DNA of 64,000 bases from Pagrus major (lineage: Eukaryota > Chordata > Actinopteri > Spariformes > Sparidae): positions 23,441,749 to 23,505,748 of the forward strand of contig NC_133237.1 in assembly GCF_040436345.1 (NCBI RefSeq), written 5' to 3'. Positions 49,268-62,110 of this stretch are shown in pieces. Both the position numbers and the translations under genes were made by a program. Position 1 is the first letter of the stretch; the number at the start of each line of letters is the position of its first letter. The notes under the pieces were generated by a model, which ran no database searches, was not told the origin of the DNA, and saw nothing but the letters and a program-made list of their open reading frames with translations.

Positions 49268-51361
49268 TTTATTTTTCTGGTCCAGTTGCCAAGGATAGTC
49301 AATTTATGAAATGAACATACATAATGTGCTGGCACAGATCTGATAACAGAAAAGAAAGAAAACAACATAAATGTTATGACAACTTCTATGAAATGAATGA
49401 GTGATTTACCACCTTAACCAAAAGAAACATAAGTAGAACCTAAACATCAAATGCACCATCTAATGCAAACCAAATAAATACACCTCTGGGTGACATGGGG
49501 GGATCCTAGGGATGAATTGCACAGAATCAAAATATAGTGTTCAACTACCACATACTACTCTTTTTACAAAGACATAAATACAAACATCCACTGTTTCCAT
49601 ATGCACTCCTCCACTCACACTTTTAATCAATCATCTTACCATGATTCCTAGTCTAAGTCTGCTTGACAGTCTGTTTGACATTTTTTTGTACATCTGTTTT
49701 GAATCTCATTCAAACAACACATTTGTTGGAGGCAGTCAGTGATTTGAGAGAAAACAGCTGCGCCACGGCGGCTGCTGTAGTGCTAAAGAAGTAGGACAAT
49801 TTCCCACAGATTTTGTGGTGATATTGACCTGATCACAAGCAATTGCAGGGTCAAGTGTTTTAGCTAATAGCGTGGACACACTGAAAAAAAACAGCTCAGA
49901 GTTTTACATTCCCCCAGATATGCATGAAGGAGTCTCTAGAGACTGTGTGGGGTAGATGAGGGCTGCTACAGTCCGGAATGATCCTTCATTAGGAAACTGT
50001 TTATATGCCAGGGCACACAAACAGGGAATCATATATGAAACAGACTCCTAGTGACCTAAAGGATTTATTAATCCCTCGACAAAAGGTTTCAGCAATTTTC
50101 AGCTGTTTGACAATTTCTTTTCATTCTCATTCACTCATTCTCATCCCAAACATACTTGTCACTAATGCTTAAGCAGCAGGCTAGCTTATTCGTAGCTTAC
50201 AAAGGTCAACTTACTTTTTACAAATCATTGTCAAAAAAAAAAAAAATCAAAGTAATCAGCATTCAGTATATATTAAATCAGCATTGATTATCATTTTCAC
50301 ACAGAGCTGTATCCAAGTAATGATAAACGTGATAAAGCCCTCCTTCATGTTTCCAGTATTGTTTTTCAAGATAAGCTCAGATAACATTTCAATTCATCAC
50401 ATGTTGAAAATGAGAAAGCCAGTTAAGAGGAAAAAGTCACATGAATTTCATTCTTCTTTCAGCTCAGAAAGGCTGAAGCAATTTGTCCAGCAAAAACATG
50501 TCAAAATAGTATAAAAAAAAACATCCAGATGTCTACAGCTGAAGGAGAGTAGGAATGGAGTGGAACGCACAAACTGTGGGGGCACAGGCAGTTTCTAGGT
50601 GTGCAAGTGCATCGACAACCACAGTAGCCACCACCAGTGCAGCCCACAGAGGAATCACCCACTATGTTCTGGTTCTGACCAACCAGTGAAAACACCCCTG
50701 AATGGAATGAGTGGATAGTGTGTGTCCTACATTCATATGAGAGCAGTGTTACCTGCTATTAATTTTCAGCTGAGATCTCCTATTAGAACTGAGAGCTGAG
50801 CCACTTATCTCAGTAGACTGGAGAGAGATTGAGCCCTGGAAGAAGAAGAAAAGGCAGCAAAAGGAAAAGCAAGCAGAAATGAGAGGGGCGGGAACTACTC
50901 TGGCCCAAAATACTGTTGTGTGGGCAAAGGCAGTGTGGCTGTCCCCTCTTTTTCTTACCTAAGAGTCGCAAAAATGACTCCAGGGGCAGGGTAAGGCAAG
51001 GCATGAGGAGGCAGGGTGCAAGGTAAAGAGAGTTCTTCATCCCGACAGAATCAGTCGCATTACATTTTACAATCTAGGTTGACCAGGCAGAGCCAATCAG
51101 AAGCTCTCACGAGAGAAACTATTGTAACTACATTGGCTGAATGAGTGAGTGATTGGCCCTTTCTCTTGGCAAGTAGAGTTGACTGGATTGTTCTCGGGGT
51201 CCAGGTTGGTAGCTGGCCAAAAGCCTGATCAGTCATGCTGTCCACTGCTAGTCTAACTGGGTAATAAACAAACTCAAGTGCCTCACTGGCCACAATAGAG
51301 GACAATAGGAGTCAAATTGGGAGTTGGTTCCCTGAATTTTAACACCCATCCTGGGTATGTC
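49268..51361 (-). other. camsap3: camsap3 3' untranslated region (presumed)
   Basis: About 2.1 kb on the minus strand from the stop codon to a possible signal AATAAA at 49273-49268. No coding frame is credible here. The true end could be nearer, since other A-rich signals are present. Confidence 0.45.
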
Positions 51362-51899
51362 TTATTTGGGGGTGCCAAGCTTCTTAGGAGTTCCTGGGCG
51401 CTTTTGCCAAAAGTGACCGGGGATGGTGAAGGCGTCAACACTCATGGACATGGTTTTGGACGGGATGACAGTGAACTGCTTGCGGTCAGAGCTGTACTTG
51501 TAAATGGACTCAACCATCTCAGGTGCTATGATCCGAGGGCCAATACCAGTGAGCCGTACCATTTCCTCAGTTTCAGGGTTCATGGTGTAAACTGCTCTGA
51601 ACTGGCAGCTGTGATCTCTGAAGAGGATGAGAAAGTGGTTGGCCGAACTCTTCTCCATTTCCTAAAGAGGGAGAAAGAAACAGGAAAAAAAACAAACCCA
51701 CACGATTAGAGAAGCTGCAGACGGAAATCTGATTCACTTTTAGCCTAGTAAGTGAGGACCTCTTTGTGGACATAGCGTACCTCTACAATCTTGTTTTTCT
51801 GTGGTTCATTGACCTTGCCGGCCAAGCAGCAGCGAGTGATAGCATTATGAATGATGAACTTGTTGGACTTAAAGCTAGGCTCCTTGTACAGCTTTGGTC
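51362..51899 (-). other. camsap3: camsap3 CKK domain exons
   Basis: The last two coding exons (51899-51781 and 51661-51362) encode most of the CKK domain: KSNKFIIHNAI, CCLAGKVNEPQKNKI, EKSSANHFLILFRD, YKYSSDRKQF and PSKTMSMSVDAFTI. This domain recognises the microtubule minus end. The protein ends in a basic tail, TPKKLGTPK. Confidence 0.88.
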
Positions 51900-54800
51900 C
51901 TGCAAGACACAACATTTCAAATGTCAGTAACACAACAAAATAACACGTTTTATAATGTCCCAGTTAGGAATGTGTCATTGACCTGTATATTCTGGGATTG
52001 AGGCAGGGGAGGAAATAGTGGATCCATTCTCCCAGTCCTTCTCTCCATTCTGACCACTCAGTCGTCTTGGTGACATTAGCCGGGAGGGAGAGTGTGAACG
52101 ACTAGAGGACGAAAATAAAAGGAGTGAAGAAAGTCAGTTAGAGACTTGAGACTAGAGACTAGAGAGGCTGCATGTCCATGTTATATGTTACATGCACCTT
52201 ATTTGCACAAGACCTGTAGATGTACAGACATATTAAAAATATTGATGTCAGTGTTCAGATAATATTTTGGGGAAAGAAATCTACAGACACATTTTTAAAG
52301 ATGATCACTTAAAATGTGGACATAATCCTACAAGAGTATGATAAAGTCGACTTGTGCAATATATTATACTAATATATTGCACAAGTCGACTTTATTATAG
52401 GAAATGCATTAACTTTCGATTTTTAAGCACTAATCTATACCATTATTAAGACTCTCTCATCTGGATTTGTAAAGATCAATAGATCATTGGTTTTATGCCC
52501 TGAATGGTTATTTAGGCTAGGTTTCAAATCCTTTCAAAAGACAGTGGGAAGTTAACACCATGACTTTATCCCAGTGACTTTTGCAAGTTAGGGTTAGGAT
52601 CAAATAATACTGACAAAAAATTTAAGAATTCAGTTTAATAAAAAAAATAACACTATTCAGATTCAACATTAAACAATAGAAGATAGAATTTCAGTTTGTT
52701 ACAAACTTTGGTTTCTCAAATCTGTCCAGAGTAACTTCTCTTCCCAAACAAATCAATAAACAATCTCTGGCAGTGTCATTAGCTCTTTCCCATGAGTAAA
52801 TCCTCTTCTCAAACAAATCAATAACAGATCTCCGGAGAAGAAAACCCAATATCACTAACACTGTCGAAGTTACCTCCAGTACAAGACAGTTGATTGTCGA
52901 GAGGAAAAAATATACTGAAGAGAATCGCAGATCCAGCTTTTGATTTCTATGATCGAAATTGAAAGCTCATTTTGATCAATCTTTGATTTAAATGTTTTTA
53001 AGGTCCCTGGGGCTTAAAATAATCTCAGCACTGTTTTATGCCAAATCCCGTGCCTCCCAATTTCAAAGCATTTATTCACAAAAACCAAGCCACCGTCACG
53101 GTGCAGGTTACCTGGGAGACTTCCTGACAGTCAAGCCTCCAGAGTCATTAGCCATAGAGGACAGGTTCATGGTTGAGTGGGAGTACACCTTGTTCAGCCT
53201 GGTGCCTAGAAGGAGAAAAAGGGACAGAAAATTAAATTATACTGAGAAACCAAATATATGTGAGAATAGGAAGGAGAATGACTCAGACTAGTGCAAACAG
53301 CAGAACTATTTACCCATGAAACCCTTGACAGGGCTATGAGAGAGGACAGAGTCATCTCTGAACACAGTCTTGGGTCTCTGCTTCTTGACACCTCGGACCG
53401 TGGTGGGTTTCTGCCTCAGCACCTTGTCCAAGTCCTCCATGATCTTCAGCTGATGTCTCCTCTCATACTCCTGCCTAGTAAAGTCACCTCTGCGCTGGGG
53501 AGTCCCCTCTACAGGTGGGGTACGGGATGCTGGAGGGGTGCCTGGGGTTTGGGGTCTGTCCTCACTCTTATTCCCCCAGCCCTCGATGATCATCCACTGA
53601 GGCTTGCTAAAGTACAGGACCATAATGTGTAAAACTTTCAATGTGACATTGCAAAACCAATCATAGAAACTTGAGACTTATGTATCAGACAAGTAATATC
53701 AACAATTACTCTAATTCACTAAACAAAGGACAACAAATCAATCAGTCCTAATCGTAATAAGGTATATGCTGTAGATACCTGACTACAGTCTTCTTCAAAC
53801 TTCAAACCTCAACGATTTTAATGCAGGACAGCTACTGTTGCTGCTGCGTTTATTTGGTTATGAATGCCGGCACTTGAATAAATAAGGTTCTCACTTTGAT
53901 TCTTTTTCTTTTTCCTGCTCAAGTTTGCGTCTTTTCATCTCTTCTGCTCTCTTCTGCTGTTTCTCCAGCAAAGCTGCTCTTCGTTGGGCCATCTCATCCT
54001 CCGGTCGCTCAGTGTCATCCTAATAATGAAGACAGAAGCAAAGAGTCCTGAATGCATCAACAACACAAAAACAGCATTTATAGAATGGCACACACAAAAT
54101 TCAGTCACCTACCTTGAAAAAGAATCCAACTCCTCCTTTCGTTTCTGGCTCAGTCCGGTCACTCATCGAGTCTGAGAAAGCATCAGGTACTTGGTCATCC
54201 TCGTCCCCATCTCCACGCAGAGACGCTAGCGAGATCTCTATCAGGCTACCTCGTTTGCCATTCATCATTGTCGAAGGGGCATCACTCTCAAAGGAGCACT
54301 CTGATGGGGCACCAGAGCTGCAGCCCCCACTTACAAGTCCTTCCTTTTTAGCCAAAGGGCCATGCGATGGCCCGGCCTCCAGGTCCATGCTAAATATACT
54401 ATGATCATCATTGGAGCCTACCTCTGACAGGGCGTCATCTGCAGGAGGACGGGGAGTCGGGGTAGGAGTGGGTACAGGGGTCAGTGTGGGAGTGGGGACA
54501 GGAGTTGGTCCAGATGAACGCAACACATCTAAGCTGTCAGAGTCACCAATGGAGAAAGAGGACGATGTCTGGACTTGGGATTGCCACGGATTTACACGAC
54601 GAAGGTGAGGAATGCGGTCCACGTTTTGAGGTGGAGCGATGACCCTCGATAGGGTAGGGACCTTATTGTCCAAGGTACGACTTTGTTGGTGGTGTTTAGG
54701 GCTTTTAGGGGGCGCAGATTGGGCTCTACGATGGACATGAGGAGATTTAGGAGGAGTGGTGTGGTTTGTGATTCTGCGGGATGGAGAGGGAGAGGAGTAG

Positions 54801-57800
54801 GCTGAATTTAAATCTCGGGTGGATTCTCGCGACAGCCGTGCAGGGGCAGGGGCTGGGGTGGAGGTTTTAGGGCTGGCTGGAATAACCCATGAGTTGTTGG
54901 TGGAAGGTGTAGATTTCTTCTTGACTAGCTGGTTCTGCTGCTCAGTCAGCCGTTGCATGTCACTCTGCAGGGAGCTGAGCGCTGCAGTCAGCTTAGATAC
55001 AGCATTGTTATAGTCCCCTAGGGGAGCTACCATTTTCTCACCAGGTGTCCCCGCGCCCTTCCCTCCTGGTTTACCTGCCTTTTCTTTGGAGGTCAGTACC
55101 TGCTTGTTGGGCTGAAGTCCTTCTTTGACATTAGCCTCATCCTCCACTGGGAGGTGCTGTTCATCTTGTTCCTGCTGCTCTTCCTCCTCCATTCTAGCTA
55201 GCCTTTCTTCCAGTGTCAAGCGAGAGAGGTCTTCTTCTGTGGATGACGTGCTGACCTGGCCATCGCCTCCTTCTCCTCCACCTTCGTCCTCCCGCTGCTC
55301 CTTCTTTAACTGCAGAAAGGCACTCTTTCCCAATCTTTGCCGGTGCTTTGCAAAAATGGCCTCAATGCGTTTCTTCTGGGCTTCAATAGCCTTGCGTTTT
55401 TCTTCAAGCCGAACCCCCAGCTCAGACATCTCATTATTGAGTTGTGGGCTCTTGGTGGGGCTTTCTTCAGACTTTTGGGCCCATGAGGTCATCTGAGGAG
55501 AAGTGGGGCTGCTGGCTTTGGGAGAATCCATAATCTGCTTCTTTTTTCGTTCTGCAAAGCTGGTCATCTTCACTCCACTGTCAGACACCTCTCTGCCATG
55601 GCCTTTAGCAGCATGTGCACCAGCAGCTGGTGTGGTCGGAGTGGACTGGGCCTTAGGCAGGTCTTCTGATGCATCTGAGTCCACACTGCCATCTCTCAAG
55701 ACTGAGTCATCATCTCGTGAACATTCGGAGGTGTTTCTGGTGCGTGTGGGCTCTCTGGACTCTCCTGTGGGCCGGTACATCATTCCTGAGCGTGAAGGGG
55801 CAGAGCAGCTGATGGGTGCCAAGTTAGGTAAGTTATGTCTAGAACTAGCAGGGTCATCAGGAGAGTGGAGGTAGAAGCCATCAGGAGCACCATCAGGGTG
55901 TAAACGAGGCTCCATCTTGCTCTCGTTGTGAATAATTTGGAGAGCCTCTTCAATGGTAGGTAGCTCTCCTGTTTCACTTGCTGCAAGGCCGTTCTCCTCT
56001 GCCAATCTTGGAATACTGGGACTCTGGGTGGACCAGGAAGCTCTCTGTGGACCATTGGGGCCAGGGGGTTTACTCAATAAATGGCTGAGGTCTTCAGGAG
56101 GTGTGTAGGGCACCCGGGTCAGATTTTGGCCTGCTGGGTTGAGTTGGTCTGAGCTCACAGAGCGGGTTATCACAGGGTTGCCCATCACAATGTCCACATC
56201 ACTGTCCAGGCCAAAAGGAATGCTGAAGGATACTGCAGACAAGGGGCGGCTAAAGAGAAAAGAAAAGCACAATAAGTACAATAAAAAGTTCAAAAGACAG
56301 TGTTTAGATGGTCCTGAATACATGGACCCTACCTGAGAGGTTTCTTGCTCCATGTCTTTCCAACACCTTCTATATGAGACATTGAGGTAGACTGAGTCAA
56401 AGATCCTGAGTACAATGGGACACACACACAGACACGTAAAGGCATGCACACCACACAGGGATGCACAAAACAACCAAGCAATACACCAATAAAAAGGAAA
56501 AATATGTATAAAGTTTCAAATATCAACTAAATAAAAAGACAAGGCTATCATACAACACGAAACATAACTGCAAGACAAACGAGGATCGAGGGAGATAGGA
56601 AAAGCAGATTGCAAAATGAGAGAAACATACACAAAACACTGTAGCTTGATGTAATGATGATGTAATCTTACCTGACGCAGGAGAGGAAATGGGAAGGAAA
56701 GGCTTCTTGAAGATAGATGGGGAGGTACTGTACGGCAGAAAAACAACTTTTCAGTTCAAACGTTCAAAGTGTTTCATCCAAAAATATGTCAGACAAGTAC
56801 AAAAGAAAAATCATATTCAGAGAGCTTCTGTACCTGTTACCACTCAAACTACTTGGTGTTACTGGTGTGGATCCATCTAACAAAAAAGAAAACCCCCAAT
56901 AAGACTTTATAACAGATATTCAATATTATGATCACACAGTTTTACACAGGACCACAAATTTGATGCGACTTACCTAACGTGTCTATTGGCTGAACAAATT
57001 CTGGCCTTCGTACTTCAAACCAGCACAGCAGCTCTGCTAAGAAGCTCAGCAAGTTGAGCTGAACAAATCGCACAGAATAAATCAGGCATTAAGAAAACAG
57101 TACTCAATATATTTGTTAATGTGTCAATCAGTTGAGTAATGATCAGGAAATAAGAATTTAAATACCTGAAGCTCCTGTGGTGTGTACAGCATGTCCTCTA
57201 GTGCCAAGTGACAGCAGCTCTTCAGACAGCTGTCACAGAACTCACGGATGAACTGCAGGTTGTACAGGCTGTCTGCTGCAGACATGGACTCCTTCATGCA
57301 AACATCTTATAGAGAAATCAGGGAGAAAGTGTTAAACTGACATAAATACAGTAAGTACTACAAAGCTGTTTGTGGTTACAATGTTTGTTGGTACCTTCAA
57401 GTCTTAGCAGGCCAGGGCAATAGTAATGTATGACTGCAGCAACAGCACAACCACTGGAGAGGTCTTTCACTTCATTCACAGATGGAAAAATGGGCTTTTG
57501 TTTGGACTGAATTTTATCCTTCCTGTAGCGAAGCTAAAAAAAAAAAAACAATAACAGACATGACAATCAATTATTTCAGTGTGACCTTAATGGTTCTTTT
57601 GACATATTAGTTAATGTTAAAATCATCATCAAAGCCAAGGTTTCTCAAACACAGTTGGTTACTCTAACGTCAGTTTGAACTGTGAAACATAACAGAAAAT
57701 GAAAAAGAAAAGAACTGGAGCATGGATGTAAGAAGAAAGGACGAATAAAGGTCATGCTAATGTGCACAAGAGAGAGTTGAGCTGAACAAATGGCAGATGC

Positions 57801-59535
57801 AGAAGGAGTGAATTAATCAGAGCTGAACGAAGGAAGGTTCCATCAGGAGAAAGTGGGACAAGTGAGGGTCTCAGGAGGCACACAAGAGAAAAAATGTTTC
57901 AGGTACAACCACATTATATAGACAAACAGCCCACTGTCAGCAGGGACCTGCTGACTAGAAGCCTGCCTCTGTTAACCCCCATAGCCAGTCACACACGAAA
58001 ACACACACCTCTGTTGCAGAGGACCAGAGGAACCGGTTGCACACGCCAGTTTCAAGGCCTGCTTCAGTACCAACTGTGATTCATGCAGCACTTGTGTGTC
58101 AAACAATGCCTTTCACGCCCCACCCTATGACATTTATGCTGTGACGTGCAATTTAATGTAAACTGGGATGCGATGCACACTGGCATTCCCACACCAGCAT
58201 ATGGAGAAAAAAAACACACCTGACCATCAGATAATTGCTGATAAATTGGATGAAGACACTTGAGGGATGGAGGGACAGGGGGAGGGAGCAGAGGAAAGGA
58301 GGGAACTTACAGGAACAAGTTTCCAGTACCAGCGAGTAGGACACTGTCAGAGAGGAGGAGGGACAGGAAATAGAGAAAGACAGGGAAATGGAGAACAGGA
58401 GTACAAGGAGAGGTATTAAGCCTACAGTGGAAGAACTAGACAAACAGGAGAAAGGGTTGTGACGACGGCTGTGAAGACAACCTTGTTGACAAAGCGATGA
58501 TGCTAGACTTAGTTTTATTGTGTCAACCAATACCGGCTGTACTTGTAGAGCACGAATGGGTAAAAGGCCTACAAATGCAGCAGAACAATGTGAGCTTAAA
58601 ACACAGCACTTGTGCTTTTTTATGGCACTGAGTGCATAATCCTAGAAAGATTATAATGTGTGTTTGGTTATAATGATTTGTGATATGCGTAGAAATACAC
58701 TTGAGGTGTAATGCAATACTCACAGAGGGTTGAACAGGTTGGGGATCCGTTATGGCCTGAGAAGTGTCATTCTGGGCTCCATCGGTACGTTCTTTCAACT
58801 TCTGGTTTAACTGAGAGCATGCCAAGAAGACAATATAGTTAACACAGAGAGATTGTGGATCTATACTATAGGGATACAGCTAACAATTATTTTTCGTATT
58901 GATTAATCTGATAGTAATTTTCCATATTAATCTATTTTCTACAGTTTTGTTTATAAAATGTCAGAAAAGAGAAAAAAAAAAATCCAAGGTGATGAATGTT
59001 AATGTCTTGTTTTGTCAGTCCATGACCCAAAAATAATCAGTTTAATAACATATATAAACAGAAAATCTCCATATTAAAGAGACTAAAAAGAAGCTCCATT
59101 TTTTGCATTAAAATTACTTTAACAATCAATTAATTATCAAAAAAAGATGGTGATTATTTTTCTGTCGATTCTCGAAGAATTGTTGTAGCCCTTCTTCAGC
59201 GTTTTTAAGCATTTTTAAGACATAGTGGCTTGAAGAATTAAAGCATCGTTTATTCTGCAGTTAAACAGACACTGGATCATCTACAACAGAGGTCTGAAGA
59301 AGATAACCATCTGGACTATGAGTAATTTCTGACAGGATACAATAAAAGACCTGTGCTTGAAACAAGCATCGTTTCTGTTTGGCCTTTTTCTTACCATATT
59401 AACCCAATAAAGCAGAGCATCCTCCCAGCTGGAGGCTCCACCCAGTAGCTCGGTGGAACCACACGTCTTCACCGCAGTCACCGTCTCCATGGCTCCCACG
59501 GTCATTAGGGCATCGATCACTGCCAAGTGAGCACT
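51362..59535 (-). CDS. camsap3: Calmodulin-regulated spectrin-associated protein 3 (5' partial; 1327 aa visible)
   Basis: Microtubule minus-end binding protein that anchors non-centrosomal microtubules. Exons in transcript order: 59535-59395, 58810-58724, 58343-58311, 57533-57395, 57305-57166, 57058-56974, 56876-56834, 56727-56672, 56405-56333, 56249-54113, 54019-53895, 53606-53314, 53205-53112, 52101-51983, 51899-51781, 51661-51362. All junctions are GT-AG and in frame (3984 nt). Visible parts are the rest of the N-terminal region and calponin-homology domain (SAHLAVIDALM, AAVIHYYCPGLLRLED), three coiled coils (EEKRKAIEAQKKRIEAIFAK; AVSKLTAALSSLQSDMQRL; MAQRRAALLEKQQKRAEEMK), and the C-terminal CKK domain. 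LGFFYK-like VGFFFK, GDFTRQEYERR and PEYTGPKLYKEPS favour CAMSAP3 over CAMSAP1 or CAMSAP2. About 150 N-terminal residues are missing. Confidence 0.9.
52341..52395. repeat. Perfect 26-bp inverted repeat with a 3-base loop
   Basis: Left arm 52341-52366 (ATAAAGTCGACTTGTGCAAT and six further bases) and right arm 52370-52395 are exact reverse complements, separated by TAC. It lies in the intron between camsap3 exons 52101 and 53112. The arms are not bordered by an obvious target duplication. Confidence 0.93.
58871..59193. mobile_element. hAT-like MITE in a camsap3 intron
   Basis: It begins GGGATACAGCTAACAATTATT and ends CGAAGAATTGTTGTAGCCCT, close to the ends of the common fish element that starts with AGGGCTGCAACTAACGATTA. 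Internal TATAAAATGTCAGAAAA and AATGTCTTGTTTTGTC are also typical of that family. About 320 bp, non-coding, and moderately diverged. The superfamily is from memory. Confidence 0.7.
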
Positions 59536-61056
59536 CTGCACCAATCACATAGGAGAAGGAAGAACTGTCAGAGGGAGCACCATACACCGTGAGGGCCAGA
59601 GAGGCCAGACAGCATCAATCAATCACAGTTAACAGAATAATGCTGGGCACTGACTTGTCTACTGCTCTAGCAGGGCACTGCTTACTGCAGAGCAGAGATC
59701 ACCTCTAACTGTAGCAGCACTACCAGTATTACCAGCAGCAACCTCTAGAGGTCACCAGAAGCCAGCTGTGAGTCAGCAGAAACACAGACAAGAGTTTTAA
59801 GTAAGTAAACTCGCCTCAGTAGATGTGGGTGAACTTTGGACCCATGTTTGTACAATCATTAAAGAGGCAATGGACCTGTAATATGATAACACGTGTGTCC
59901 CAGGACTGTCATTCCTAAGCTGCTTTACCTTTATTTGCCTTCTCTCCAGCATGCTTCCCTATTGCGCAGTGAAATATTGCTGTATGACTCATGTGTAACA
60001 GACTACAGGATAAAATGACGTGTAACTAGATCACCAGGAAGCAAAACAATGAACAGCATTCTCTGTAAGAAACAGGTGCTCCAGGTCTTTACTGCAGTTT
60101 AGGTTTATGAACATGTTTTTGTCAGACATTGTCTACTTCAGATATGTTAGACATTCCCAAGCATTTGTACCCAACAGTCACAAGTGTATTTCCTTATACT
60201 TGAGAGGCCATTACAGAGCCCTTTCTAATGGCTAGAGCCCATTAAAATGCACCGACAACATTATCAGCTCAGTCAGAGAGAGCGCCTTAATTCTATAAAC
60301 CTGTTAGCTCATTAGAAGTTGTGCTCAGTTTGTGCCATGGGGCTGCAACAAACAGTACTTAACATGTCATGAACTCTGTGTTGTGTAAATTATTCATGTG
60401 TTTTTAATTTTTTTGATGATTGGCAAATAACAAATCAATTGTAGAGTTTATTCATGATAAATCAAGCACTCCTGTCCTGTTGACTAGTTTAATTTTTCTT
60501 TTTGTAATATTGAAGATGATCACAGTAGCTGGTAAATAAAGCTCTCAACGGGAACTCAACAGGACCATAGGCTTTTCTAACAATGATTAGACTGATTAGA
60601 CAAGACATGACACTGTTAGTTATTCACAACTCTTCCTTCCTACTCTAGTTAATGTAATGAATGTAGGATCTCTCTCTTTCTCTGTCTCCTCTATCTGTAT
60701 CACTTTAAGTTGCCATCCAACAGCAGTACTGGAGCCCCTCTCTCCTCCTAACAGCAACAAGCTCCTTGTTATAATAATTAATTCTGACCAACAGAGCAGG
60801 CAGACAGGTTGCAAACAACACATTCTTGTCATGGGGCCACTCCTTCAATGTCAATCTTCAGTTTTGAGCCTAATCTGTGCAAATCAGTGCCTGTTCCCTT
60901 TTACTACTTACAAATTCCACTTTAGGGGCCAGACATTCCTACTCTAACCTCTTACGTTGTCCCAGATGGAGGCTGGTGGCAGTCCAGCTGCGTGCATGAG
61001 CCCTGTCTGCATGTCTGCCTACTCAACCCTGATGTAAAGTGCTGACCTGGGCAGAC

Positions 61057-61190
61057 CCAGTGCTGGGGCGGGCAGGGTGGGCTATGCCAGCAAAGCCTTG
61101 TCAGATAGCATTGGGCCAATATCTGTGGATGTGCTGCAGTCAGTCACTGGGAGCTGTGTGGCCCTGGCAGGCCTGCCCTCCCAGCACTGG
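61057..61190. repeat. GC-rich inverted repeat
   Basis: CCAGTGCTGGGGCGGGCAGG at 61057-61076 pairs with CCTGCCCTCCCAGCACTGG at 61172-61190, with one bulge. The loop is about 95 bases. The surrounding 300 bases are richer in GC than the rest of the intron. Confidence 0.7.
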
Positions 61191-61504
61191 TGCCAAGACT
61201 AGGGCTGCAGCTTGTGCGTCTGTGACATGACTTGTCTGTTCAATGAAAATGTCTGCAGTACAGAAGGGGACAAATGGCCCCATAATAGGGACGAGGGAGT
61301 CTCAGGGCGAGCCACAATCTGACTGATTCAGAGCAGGGATAACTGGAACACAGAAGGCCTGGGCACAAATTCAATTACACTATATGTCAACTTCTATACT
61401 ATGATGATACGAATACACTGTATCTGCAAAATTCTGTTGCCCAAAACAGAATTCATTGTTTCGGACATTAACTGAATTATTTTTATGTGCATTTTCCATA
61501 TTGT

Positions 61505-61615
61505 AGTATACACTCCCTGGCCACGAATTAAAGGTACACCTACACAACAAATGCAACTCAGTCCAGCAGCTTTGCCGCACATTCTACCTTTATGAAGCTT
61601 ATAATGTCACCTTGC
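61505..61615. mobile_element. Fragment of a dispersed fish repeat
   Basis: ACACTCCCTGGCCACGAATT followed by AAAGGTACACCTACACAA and CTACCTTTATGAAGCTTATAA resembles a common fish repeat with CTGGCCACTTTATTAGGTACACC. Only part is present. The class is not resolved. Confidence 0.45.
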
Positions 61616-61699
61616 AAGGCAGCTAGATTTGTGAGAGCTAGTGATCATGTGATTTCACAAATCCTTCTTGCCAGGCTTCAAAGTATGTGCTTGTCGCCA

Positions 61700-62110
61700 A
61701 ACACACAGTGGAACTGGCAGCTACAAGCGTGGTTTAGATGTGATGACCAGTGAGAGACGTGATTGTTTGTTTGACAACAACAATGGCGGCTCCTAGAGAG
61801 GTTAGCGCAGACACTGCTATAGCATCAGTTATATCAGAATTGTGGAGAAACAAGAGCAAAAAACAGCACTGAAAACTTTTCTCGATGATAAACATGGTGT
61901 TGCTCTCTTTCAACTGGCTTCGTCAAGAGTGTGATTTACCAACAGGCTCTGTCGTTTGCGCTCTCCTAATGTTGATCTGATTGGTTGAAGTCCGGTTGTG
62001 ATCGACGGTGATAGACAGATGGTTTGTCCAATCACGTGCCAAATTTTTTCCGAATGATCTGCTCTTTTTCACAGATGGTTCTGTGTAACAAACCATGTGG
62101 CATATCAGGC
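61700..62110 (+). pseudogene. Decayed dispersed repeat with a RecQ-helicase-like fragment
   Basis: From ATG at 61783 the plus strand reads MAAPREVSADTAIASVISEL, then after a small deletion and frame change EQKTALKTFLDDKHGVAL, then a damaged stretch where a Walker A motif (TGFGKS) would be expected. This resembles the start of RecQ-like helicase copies that I remember inside fish repeats. It has stops and shifts and is not functional. The part beyond 61960 continues as a non-coding repeat (GTGATAGACAGATGG and so on). Confidence 0.45.

Noticed and set aside
54114-55874. Plus-strand frames of up to 123 residues opposite the large camsap3 exon
   Set aside because: They are antisense shadows of a low-complexity coding exon.
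56250-56473. Extension of the large camsap3 exon to the ATG at 56473
   Set aside because: The stretch 56250-56332 is intron and 56333-56405 is a separate exon in another frame. The acceptor at 56250-56251 fits the conserved RPLSAVSFS-PFGLDSD start.
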